Source: Bacillota bacterium (lineage in GTDB: Bacteria > Bacillota > Clostridia > Peptostreptococcales > Anaerovoracaceae). From it: 13,847 bases of DNA. Position numbers and translations under genes: made by a program. Under the pieces are notes generated by a model that saw only the letters and a program-made list of their open reading frames with translations, ran no database searches and was not told where the DNA came from. The stretch is taken from positions 1 to 13,847 of the forward strand of contig JAFWVZ010000251.1 of NCBI GenBank assembly GCA_017523605.1, written 5' to 3'. This document shows positions 1-6,427 of this stretch, one piece after another (positions within the stretch are counted from its first letter, which is position 1; every line of letters starts with the position of its first letter).

Positions 1-531
1 GATCTTCTCAAGGCTCTTGGCGTCCTCGTCGGAGATGACGCTCTTGTCATAGTACATGAAGTAGCCGTTGTCGGAAGTGAGCGGATAAGCATAGTACGCG
101 TCTCCCGCGGAGATGGCGATGAGGGAGTCACCGTCGTTCTCAGCCTTTACCTTCTCGGCTGCGGCCTTACCGAGCTGGGATACAGCAGCGGCGTTGATCA
201 GCCTTGCCAGCTGGTCCTGAGCGAAGAAGAACAGGTCTCCGCCTGCCTCAACGTCCTGTACCATGGAGTCGGCTGCGGTGCCTTCGCCTACTGCCTCTAC
301 GGTGGGCTCTATCACGATGCCCAGAGTGTTGGTCTTGTTGAAGTCATCGATCTGCTTCTTTGTGAGTTCTACTGCGGCATCGGGGCACCATACCTTGATC
401 TTGTAGGTACCTGCGATCTCGCTCTTGGATTCGTTTCCGTTATTCGCCGGAGTGGTGTTTCCGCCGTTGCCGCAAGCGGCGAGGCCGATCACCATGACGA
501 GCACGAGCACGATTGCTAATACTTTTTTCAT
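1..531 (-). CDS. Sugar ABC transporter solute-binding lipoprotein, MalE type (C-terminus beyond window)
   Basis: This is the first 177 residues of an extracellular sugar-binding protein that would deliver an oligosaccharide to a membrane ABC permease. The sequence opens with a lipoprotein signal: MKK, a hydrophobic run, and lipobox LAAC with the lipidated Cys at residue 20, followed by a Gly/Asn-rich linker. The mature part starts with YKIKVWCPDAAVELTKKQID and later has YPLTSDNGYFMYYDKS, a stretch typical of the maltose/oligosaccharide-binding (MalE) group. ATG at 531 has a very good ribosome site (AAGGAGGAG at 538-546). It lies 173 bases downstream of a galactanase gene in the same direction, so galacto-oligosaccharides are a reasonable ligand guess, but maltodextrin is equally possible given the nearby GH13 enzyme. 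The coding frame runs off the left edge without a stop. The family is clear; the ligand is inference. Confidence 0.9.
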   Translation of the reverse strand, partial: MKKVLAIVLVLVMVIGLAACGNGGNTTPANNGNESKSEIAGTYKIKVWCPDAAVELTKKQIDDFNKTNTLGIVIEPTVEAVGEGTAADSMVQDVEAGGDLFFFAQDQLARLINAAAVSQLGKAAAEKVKAENDGDSLIAISAGDAYYAYPLTSDNGYFMYYDKSVISDEDAKSLEKI

Positions 532-596
532 AAATATCTCCTCCTTAAAAGTATTAATCATATTTCAAGTCTGAATGACAGACTCTCCAAATCTAT

Positions 597-627
597 AATA
601 TACCACTTTGTGATAACACTGTCACAA
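597..627 (-). promoter_or_regulatory. Promoter of the solute-binding protein gene with overlapping inverted repeat
   Basis: Reading the minus strand, a -35 box GTGACA (620-625) and a -10 box TATATT (597-602) are separated by exactly 17 bases; each matches the sigma-A consensus at 5 of 6 positions. An inverted repeat TTGTGA-N8-TCACAA (608-627) covers the -35 box and much of the spacer, which is where a repressor would act. The spacing between arms is 8, so it is not a standard CRP or Rex site (both 6). The expected leader is about 50-60 bases. The boxes are seen directly; the operator role is inferred. Confidence 0.7.
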
Positions 628-704
628 TAATAGTGTTCTTTTTTATATAAAACGCATTACAATTATCAAGATATCGGACAGTTGTCTATTAGTTTGTGCA
701 TTAT

Positions 705-2672
705 CTAGTCCGCATAGTTGAGGATAGCGTCGTCGATCTTGCCCCAGGCGCCGTTGCCCGCTCCGGTGCATCTGACGTAGATGCCAACCGCGAATTCCGC
801 GCCCTCGCTGTGGTGAACTCCGGATATCTTCGCGGTGTGCCACTCGTTCCAGGACGTTATCTTAAGGGGTCCGGTAGCGACGATCTCTCCGTTCTCCTTT
901 ACGTAAGCGTAGATCTCTGTGGCTCCGCCGTCGCCGCCCATTATGGATATCGTAAAGTCGTAGCCGCCATCCTTAAGGCCGTCAACCTTCTGCTCCGCGG
1001 TGAACTCCACGGTCTTTCCGGCGCTGTTCCAGAAGTGCAGGTGCTTTACGCCGGAGAGGGAGTCTCCCTCCTTTTCCTCCACGTAGAGCTGATCCATTGG
1101 GAGCAACGCCGTGATGGTCCAGCCTTCGTCTCCTTCTTCGAAGCCCGGGGACTTAAGATAGTTGAACTTCACCATGGAGACCGATGCCTTTGCGGCAAGC
1201 CCTCCTGCTATGCCGGTGATCTCGTATCTGGCCACGCCGCCGTTCTGCATCCTGTCGATCTGCGCCTGATCCACGTTCCACTCGACGGGTATGCTCTGCT
1301 TGGAGCCGTCGGTCATTATGGCGCTTACGGTCTTGGGGAGCTCAAGTTTTTGGGCAACGTCGCAGACCACCTCCGTGGATTCTATGGCTTCCGCCTTAAT
1401 CTCGGCGGCGTTTCCGGCGCGCACCAGCTGGAATAGCTTAAGAGATTCCAGCGGATGCCCGGAGGAGTCGAACATGGCCTGGTTGTCCACGGCGCTTCCG
1501 CCGTAGTACTTACCCGCGTCCTTGGGGTCGTAGACCGCGGCGTAGCTGCTTGCCCAGCCGGAACCATGCTTTTCCCAGAGCTCGTGGTTCTTCTCCCAGG
1601 ACTCGGTGCCCACGGTTATCCAGGCACCTTCCCAGTAGACCACTCCTATTCCGTTCTTAGTCTTATTTGCTATTGTATCTATTACGTCCACGACGCAGTT
1701 CGCCTGGCCCTGTACGGAGAAGGGATAGCCCTTTACCTCCCCTCCCTCGCCTATGGTGTTGCCGGAAAAGTCCATGTCCTCTGCCGTGTAGGCGTAGGAT
1801 GTCTCCATTACCATGACCTTCTTGCCGTAGGTCTCGGCTATCTCGGAGAGGATGGACGCCAGGTTGTCCAGGCTGCCGTGCCAGTACGGGTAGTAGGAGG
1901 ACGCGAAGACGTCGTAGTCCAGGCTGTAGTAATCCAGTTTGCTTGCCCAGTTTCTGTACCTGTCCGGGGTCTCGGGGTTGGCGAAGTGCAGCGCCACCAG
2001 GGCGTCCGGGAACACTTCCCTTACGGCCTTCGAGCCTGCCTGCATAAGATACTGTATGTTGAACCAGACCTTTTCTCCCGCAAGGGCTCCGTTGGTCTCG
2101 TTGCCTATCTGCACCATGCCCACATTCACCTTGGCGTCCTTGAGCTTCTGCAGGCTCTCCTTGGTGTAATTGTAGGCTGCCTCGGTCTTTTCCTCTATGC
2201 TCATGCCCTCCCAGGCTCTGGGCGCCATCTGCTTGGCGGGATCCGCCCAGAAGTCCGAATAGTGGAAGTCCACCAGAAGTTTAAGACCGTATTTCGTGGC
2301 TCTCTTGCCTATCTCGACAGCGGTGTCTATGGTGCAGTTTCCGCCGCCGAAGCCGTTTCCGTCAGCGTCGAAAGGATCGTTCCATACACGCACGCGTATG
2401 TAGTTGATGCCGCTCTGCGCAAGAGTAAGGAAGATGTCCTGCTCCTTGCCGTCGTAGCCGTAATACTTGACGCCGCTGGCCTCCTCCGCGAGCACGGAGG
2501 AGAGGTCCATTCCCATGATGAAGTCCTCCGGAAGGTCCTCTACCTTGCGGACGAACAGACTTTCGCTGCCGGTCACCTTATCTATCTTCGCGCTGCCGCA
2601 GCCCGCAAGCAGACCCAGCAGCAGGGCCGCCGCCGTCACCAGTGCCATTGCTCTTTTACCTCTTAGATCCAT
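705..2672 (-). CDS. Endo-beta-1,4-galactanase, GH53, surface lipoprotein with C-terminal beta-sandwich modules
   Basis: The protein should cut beta-1,4-galactan (arabinogalactan type I, pectin side chains) at the cell surface. Starting from the ATG at 2672 (655 residues) it has a lipoprotein signal with lipobox LAGC (Cys 25) and then a GH53 catalytic domain at about residues 50-420. The domain opens with FIMGMDLSSVLAEEASG; QIGNETNG holds the acid/base Glu 192 and VMETSYAYT holds the nucleophile Glu 290. Residues about 422-500 resemble a bacterial Ig-like domain. Residues about 503-655 form a jelly-roll, carbohydrate-binding-like module (FNYLKSPGFEEGDEGWTIT at the start, WGKIDDAIL at the end), possibly CBM61-like. 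I prefer ATG 2672 over ATG 2678 because GGAG lies 7 bases before 2672 but only 1 base before 2678. Its start is about 27 bases after the preceding membrane-protein gene, so the two are probably one operon. The GH53 call is firm; the last-module family is a guess. Confidence 0.93.
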   Translation of the reverse strand: MDLRGKRAMALVTAAALLLGLLAGCGSAKIDKVTGSESLFVRKVEDLPEDFIMGMDLSSVLAEEASGVKYYGYDGKEQDIFLTLAQSGINYIRVRVWNDPFDADGNGFGGGNCTIDTAVEIGKRATKYGLKLLVDFHYSDFWADPAKQMAPRAWEGMSIEEKTEAAYNYTKESLQKLKDAKVNVGMVQIGNETNGALAGEKVWFNIQYLMQAGSKAVREVFPDALVALHFANPETPDRYRNWASKLDYYSLDYDVFASSYYPYWHGSLDNLASILSEIAETYGKKVMVMETSYAYTAEDMDFSGNTIGEGGEVKGYPFSVQGQANCVVDVIDTIANKTKNGIGVVYWEGAWITVGTESWEKNHELWEKHGSGWASSYAAVYDPKDAGKYYGGSAVDNQAMFDSSGHPLESLKLFQLVRAGNAAEIKAEAIESTEVVCDVAQKLELPKTVSAIMTDGSKQSIPVEWNVDQAQIDRMQNGGVARYEITGIAGGLAAKASVSMVKFNYLKSPGFEEGDEGWTITALLPMDQLYVEEKEGDSLSGVKHLHFWNSAGKTVEFTAEQKVDGLKDGGYDFTISIMGGDGGATEIYAYVKENGEIVATGPLKITSWNEWHTAKISGVHHSEGAEFAVGIYVRCTGAGNGAWGKIDDAILNYAD

Positions 2673-2699
2673 ATACATTCTCCAATATGTCTGCCGCGC

Positions 2700-3503
2700 C
2701 TATCTGAGCGTCATCAGGCGTTCCGCAATGTAAGCGGCCGCGCCGTCCTGCCCGGGATGGAGCGACTTGTTTCCGAAGAACAGGTAGTAGTCCCTGCCTT
2801 CCTGATATTCTATGTACTGCGCGGCAGATGCGTTTCCGCCGCCCTTTATAAGGACTCCGTAAGGCACTCCGCCGTGCACGTAATACTGATATACGCTGCG
2901 GGGCGGAAGGAACTCCGATACCGGAGCGAAATGCTCCAGGTATTTCTCCGCGTCAGAAGCCTCCACTATGAATATGTCCGCCTCGCTGCCTCCGGCAAAT
3001 CCCAGGACGTCGTAGTCGAAGGTATGCGCCTTCACCATCTTTATGCCCTCCGGAAGGTCCTCCGAGAACAGCACCTCCAGCTCCGCGCTCTTTACCGAAG
3101 GCACGTCCGCGAAGATCGATATCTTCTTAGCCGGGACCGTGTCCCTTATGCGGCCGAAGACGAAGGTAGTGAATATGGCCGACAGAATTATGCACAGCAA
3201 ATACAGCAGCAGCTGCCGCAGCAGGTTCCTTGCGACCTTGCCCGCCTTGCTCTTCGGCTTACCGTAGGCATCAGGCCTTATGTAAGGCAGGACATACCCG
3301 CTTACATAGACGTCGAAACAGGCCGCGACGGCCAGCGCCGCGGCGGCGCAGATCCTGCAGGGCCTTTCGTTGAAGGGCGTTACGACGCAGAACATGACGA
3401 CGCAGACTATAACAGCCACGGCAGATACCGCAGCCATGGCTGTCTTCGCGCGCTTCCTTATAAGCTTCTGCCTTTTCAGTTCTTCTTCGGAGTATATTTC
3501 CAT
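2700..3503 (-). CDS. Three-helix membrane protein with external solute-binding-like domain, unknown function
   Basis: I do not recognise this as a named family. The 267-residue product has a short basic N-terminus and membrane segments at roughly 21-43, 52-74 and 92-115. An approximately 150-residue C-terminal domain follows, which by the positive-inside rule should lie outside the cell. That domain starts KKISIFADVPSVKSAELEVL and contains ADIFIVEASDAEKYLEHFAP, a style of sequence seen in one lobe of extracellular solute-binding proteins; no sugar-enzyme motif is present. The gene is the first of a probable operon with the GH53 galactanase about 27 bases downstream, which hints at a role in sensing or handling galactan products at the membrane. 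Its ATG has no Shine-Dalgarno sequence and sits 9 bases after a perfect -10 box, so the transcript may be almost leaderless. Reality of the gene is well supported; function is open. Confidence 0.8.
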   Translation of the reverse strand: MEIYSEEELKRQKLIRKRAKTAMAAVSAVAVIVCVVMFCVVTPFNERPCRICAAAALAVAACFDVYVSGYVLPYIRPDAYGKPKSKAGKVARNLLRQLLLYLLCIILSAIFTTFVFGRIRDTVPAKKISIFADVPSVKSAELEVLFSEDLPEGIKMVKAHTFDYDVLGFAGGSEADIFIVEASDAEKYLEHFAPVSEFLPPRSVYQYYVHGGVPYGVLIKGGGNASAAQYIEYQEGRDYYLFFGNKSLHPGQDGAAAYIAERLMTLR

Positions 3504-3512
3504 ATCAGTTTA

Positions 3513-3541
3513 ATTATAATATTCCGCGCGGAGATTCTCAA
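3513..3541 (-). promoter_or_regulatory. Strong sigma-A promoter of the membrane protein-galactanase operon
   Basis: On the minus strand a -35 box TTGAGA (3536-3541) is followed after exactly 17 bases by a perfect -10 box TATAAT (3513-3518). Transcription should start near 3504-3507, only a few bases before the ATG at 3503. The promoter is divergent from that of the GH13 gene, and the two share about 135 bases of intergenic DNA. Confidence 0.75.
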
Positions 3542-3580
3542 GTCGCCGGGATAACACGCGGACCGCCGCAGCGCGGTTCT

Positions 3581-3612
3581 TTGAAACACAGCGGGGTTTG
3601 TGATAATATAAT
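3581..3612 (+). promoter_or_regulatory. Probable promoter of the GH13 gene
   Basis: A TATAAT (3607-3612) and an overlapping extended -10 form TGTGATAAT (ending 3607) lie upstream of the GH13 start. A TTGAAA (3581-3586) could be the -35 box, 15 bases from GATAAT or 20 from TATAAT; neither spacing is ideal, so the extended -10 may carry the promoter. The 10-mer TTTGTGATAA (3597-3606) also occurs in two other promoter regions of this window. Confidence 0.5.
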
Positions 3613-3640
3613 GACAGAGATCGATACGGAGGTACCTATC

Positions 3641-5311
3641 ATGTTTTCCGTTAAAAAGTCAGCCGCGGTCGTACTTTCGGCGGCGATGATACTGGGACTT
3701 GCTTCCTGCGGAGGACCCGCGGCAAGAAGCACTCCCGACAACACCTACGAACTCAGCAAAAACGGCGAAGCCATAGTCAACGACGTAGACACCTCGGCCG
3801 CCGGGAAAGCGAAACAGCGGGACGAAAGCGATAACTCGCGCGTGTTCTACGAGATATTCGTCGGATCGTTCTCGGATTCAGACGGCGACGGCACGGGAGA
3901 TCTTAAAGGCATAGTCAACAGGCTGGACTATCTCAACGACGGCGACGCCTTTTCCGGAAAAAGCCTGGGTGTGGAAGGCATATGGCTGACACCCATATTC
4001 ACATCCAGTTCCTATCACAAATACAACGTGGACAACTACTACGAGATAGACCCGAAGTTCGGAACGCAGAAGGATCTTGAGGATCTTATCAAGGCCTGCC
4101 ACAAGCGCGGCATCAAGATAATTCTGGACATGGTCATAAACCACACCGGGCGCGACAACGAATGGTTCAAAAACTTCAACATCGCACAGAAAGGCGGAGA
4201 CATAAACGACCCGTACTACCATTTCTACTCCTTCTACCGCGAAGGCGAGGAATACCCGGTGGGCAGACGCTTCCAGAAGCTGCTGGGGATAGACGTTTAC
4301 TACGAATGCAACTTCGATACATCCATGCCGGAGCTCGACTTCGATCAGCCGGCTGTGCGCCAGGCGGTGCTGGACGTAGCGAAGCACTATCTGGACCTGG
4401 GCGTGGACGGATTCCGCTTCGACGCGGCTAAATACATCTATCTGGGCGAAGTCGACAGGAACGTCGAGTTCTGGAACTGGTACATAGGAGAGCTCCGCAA
4501 GATAAAGCCGGACGTCTACACCGTAGCGGAGGTCTGGGACGCGGACAGCATAACCGATCAGTATTACGACGCGCTCAACTGCTTCGATTTCTCGGTGTCG
4601 CAGGTGAACGGCATGATCGCGGAGACCGCCAAGGCCGGAGACGCCAACAGGTACACGGCGTACGTGGAAAGATATCTGAACCGTATCGGCGGCCTTAACG
4701 AAGACGCGATGATAGTTCCGTTCATATCTAACCACGACATGGACAGAGCGGCCGGTTACCTTACTCCAGTAAGCTACAACATGCAGTTCGCGGCGAACCT
4801 GTACATACTGGGGCCGGGATCACCGTTCATCTACTACGGCGAGGAGATAGGCCTTAAGGGCTCGCGCGGAAGCGCCAACACGGACGCCAACAGGCGCCTT
4901 GCCATGCTCTGGGGAGACGACGACAAGGTGTCCGATCCGGAAGGGACAACCTATCCCAGGGACAACCAGGTCGACACCTCCGTTAAGGAGCAGCTGGCGC
5001 GCGACGACAGTCTGCTTACCTACTACAAAAAACTCCTGATGATACGCGCCGCGAACCCGGAGATAGCCAAAGGCAGCTACAAAGCGCTTAAACTTAGCGG
5101 CACCAAGACCGGAGGCTTCGTCTCCACGCTGGACGGCAGCAGCGTATGCGTTCTGCACAACCCGTCGAACGGTTCTGCCACGATAGACCTGTCGACGGTC
5201 TCCGGAGCCGAGGGGTTCAAAACCATTGCCGCGTACATAGGTCAGGGCGAGGCAACGCTGGAAGGCAGTGTGCTTACGCTTAACGGACGCACCAGCGTGG
5301 TGCTGAGATAG
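3641..5311 (+). CDS. GH13 alpha-glucan hydrolase (alpha-amylase type), surface lipoprotein
   Basis: This 556-residue protein should hydrolyse alpha-1,4 glucans (starch, maltodextrin) outside the cell. It has a lipoprotein signal (MFSVKKSAAVVLSAAMILG, lipobox LASC, Cys 23) and a linker. The GH13 barrel begins at about residue 67 (RVFYEIFVGSFSDS) with a calcium-loop-like DSDGDGTGD at 79-87. The conserved GH13 regions are present: DMVINH (163-168), GFRFDAA with nucleophile Asp 261, AEVWD with acid/base Glu 297, and SNHD with Asp 366. A C-terminal beta domain closes the protein. The ATG at 3641 is chosen because GGAGG sits 8 bases upstream (3628-3632) and the signal peptide starts there; an in-frame TTG at 3581 lacks such support. 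It is divergent from the galactanase operon and followed by a hairpin terminator. All catalytic residues are intact. Neopullulanase or cyclomaltodextrinase activity cannot be excluded. Confidence 0.93.
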   Translation: MFSVKKSAAVVLSAAMILGLASCGGPAARSTPDNTYELSKNGEAIVNDVDTSAAGKAKQRDESDNSRVFYEIFVGSFSDSDGDGTGDLKGIVNRLDYLNDGDAFSGKSLGVEGIWLTPIFTSSSYHKYNVDNYYEIDPKFGTQKDLEDLIKACHKRGIKIILDMVINHTGRDNEWFKNFNIAQKGGDINDPYYHFYSFYREGEEYPVGRRFQKLLGIDVYYECNFDTSMPELDFDQPAVRQAVLDVAKHYLDLGVDGFRFDAAKYIYLGEVDRNVEFWNWYIGELRKIKPDVYTVAEVWDADSITDQYYDALNCFDFSVSQVNGMIAETAKAGDANRYTAYVERYLNRIGGLNEDAMIVPFISNHDMDRAAGYLTPVSYNMQFAANLYILGPGSPFIYYGEEIGLKGSRGSANTDANRRLAMLWGDDDKVSDPEGTTYPRDNQVDTSVKEQLARDDSLLTYYKKLLMIRAANPEIAKGSYKALKLSGTKTGGFVSTLDGSSVCVLHNPSNGSATIDLSTVSGAEGFKTIAAYIGQGEATLEGSVLTLNGRTSVVLR

Positions 5312-5383
5312 TCAGATCCCAACGCATCATGCTACGAACGGCCGTCAGCAGCTGAGACAAGTGCCGCAAAAGAATGCAAATAC

Positions 5384-5409
5384 AAAAGGGCGGAACATTC
5401 CGCCCTTTT
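5384..5409. terminator. Bidirectional hairpin terminator between GH13 gene and tRNA-Thr
   Basis: AAAAGGGCGGAA (5384-5395) and TTCCGCCCTTTT (5398-5409) are perfect 12-base inverted arms around a 2-base centre. The GC core with flanking A and T runs lets it work on both strands: for the GH13 gene from the left and for the tRNA from the right. Confidence 0.85.
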
Positions 5410-5413
5410 ATAC

Positions 5414-5489
5414 TGGAGCTACTGGTCGGACTTGAACCGACGGCCTGCTGATTACGAATCAGCTGCTCTACCGACTGAGCCACAGTAGC
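5414..5489 (-). tRNA. tRNA-Thr, anticodon CGU
   Basis: The minus strand folds as a complete 76-base tRNA with encoded CCA. Acceptor arms GCTACTG and CAGTAGC pair over 7 bases, discriminator U precedes CCA, and the D arm is GGCTCAGTCGGTAGAGC. The anticodon stem GCTGA/TCAGC encloses loop TTCGTAA, giving anticodon CGT. The T arm is GTCGGTTCAAGTCCGAC. The anticodon reads ACG (Thr). It stands alone with its own promoter and terminator. Confidence 0.95.
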
Positions 5490-5499
5490 GTGCCCAAAA

Positions 5500-5528
5500 A
5501 TAATAGCACAAACTTCTTAAGTCCGCAA
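5500..5528 (-). promoter_or_regulatory. Probable promoter of tRNA-Thr
   Basis: On the minus strand an extended -10 element TGC-TATTAT (hexamer 5500-5505) lies 11 bases before the tRNA start. A weak -35 TTGCGG (5523-5528) is placed 17 bases further upstream. The -10 is convincing; the -35 matches at only 3 of 6 positions. Confidence 0.55.
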
Positions 5529-5617
5529 GAATTATTGTATTCTTTGCGCGCACATTCCAATGCGGCGCCGTTTTTCCGGCCGAGGAAGCATTTATGCTGC
5601 TCCGCGAGACCTGACAG

Positions 5618-6418
5618 CTACTTTCCTGTTATCGCGTGCGCCTTTATGTAATCGCCCCAGACCGTGTAATACTTTCCGAGGATGTGAGTGCTGTCGTGGG
5701 TATAGGTGCTGTCCATGTCGCCGCTCGCGTTGTCGAACAGACCGTTGCACTCTATGTAAAAGACAGTATGTCCGTCCTGAAGGCTCTCGAAATACCCGTT
5801 GAGCTCGTTGATCCTGCTGTTGTTCACCCATTTGTCCGTGGACGAACGGCTGTATCCGACGTGCAGGTTGGAGACGAGTATCAGCATGGCGTCCGGGTTC
5901 AGCCTGCGTATCGTTCCGAACAGGTCCTCGAACTTGCTCTTGAGCTTTTCCATGTTGTAGCCCAGATCGTTTATGCCCATGCCTATGTATATCTTGCCGA
6001 AGTTCTTCTTTTTAAGCAGCGTCTCCAGATTTATGTCTCCGTAGCCGCGGACATCCACGTCCTTGCCGTTGTAGTTGTTGATGCCTAGGCCGGTGGAGCA
6101 GAACCACAGCGCGCCGTCTATCTTGCCGTAGGTCTGAAGGCCCACGAACCTGGAGTCTCCCACGAAAAGAGCGTCGGAATAGTAACCTTCCGGAGCATCT
6201 CCCACGGTAAGCTCAGGTCCTATAAGTATGCCGTCCTTCTTGATCCGCAGGTCGTCCGGAAGCGGATCCGAATCGTCCGCGTTTACGTCAGCCGCTGCAG
6301 GCACAATGTTGTTTGCCGGGACCGGCCGCGGCTCCCTTCCCGCCCTGCCGTGTATGATCACGGCCGCGGCAACAAGGACTATAAGTACTAAAGCTGTATA
6401 TAATATCTTTTTTATCAT
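5618..6418 (-). CDS. SGNH/GDSL-family hydrolase-like protein, membrane-anchored, partner of MBOAT acyltransferase
   Basis: The 266-residue protein has an N-terminal signal anchor (residues about 4-22) and an external SGNH domain. The blocks are visible: FVGDSR with candidate Ser 89 and GMGINDLG with Asn 150/Asp 151. HDSTHILG supplies Asp 242 and His 245. Proteins of this kind beside an MBOAT take or hand over acyl groups (usually acetyl) on sugars of exopolysaccharide or cell wall outside the membrane. The gene starts 9 bases after the MBOAT stop, and its ribosome site GAGG overlaps that stop (TGAGG), so the two are translationally coupled. The catalytic set looks complete. Which glycan is modified, and whether it acts as esterase or transferase, cannot be read here. 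Confidence 0.85.
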   Translation of the reverse strand: MIKKILYTALVLIVLVAAAVIIHGRAGREPRPVPANNIVPAAADVNADDSDPLPDDLRIKKDGILIGPELTVGDAPEGYYSDALFVGDSRFVGLQTYGKIDGALWFCSTGLGINNYNGKDVDVRGYGDINLETLLKKKNFGKIYIGMGINDLGYNMEKLKSKFEDLFGTIRRLNPDAMLILVSNLHVGYSRSSTDKWVNNSRINELNGYFESLQDGHTVFYIECNGLFDNASGDMDSTYTHDSTHILGKYYTVWGDYIKAHAITGK

Positions 6419-6427
6419 CTAAAGACC

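Noticed and set aside
1455..2666. 403-codon open frame on the plus strand
   Set aside because: It lies wholly antisense to the GH53 gene, whose catalytic motifs are clear. Its product has no recognisable features; GC-rich codon use keeps the opposite strand open.
2757..3554. 265-codon open frame on the plus strand
   Set aside because: Antisense to the three-helix membrane protein, which has a strong promoter and sensible membrane topology; the plus frame has neither and looks compositional.
3878..4735. 285-codon open frame on the minus strand
   Set aside because: Antisense to the GH13 catalytic domain, whose motifs are complete.
5282..5360. Possible duplicated 3' end of the GH13 gene (AACGG and GCTGAGA recur downstream)
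   Set aside because: The two shared words are offset by different distances (55 and 49 bases), the sequence between does not align well, and the period is not in frame.
5566..5620. Terminator after the SGNH gene
   Set aside because: GC-rich words near 5570-5585 can form only a four-pair stem with no following T run on the minus strand, so I cannot support one.
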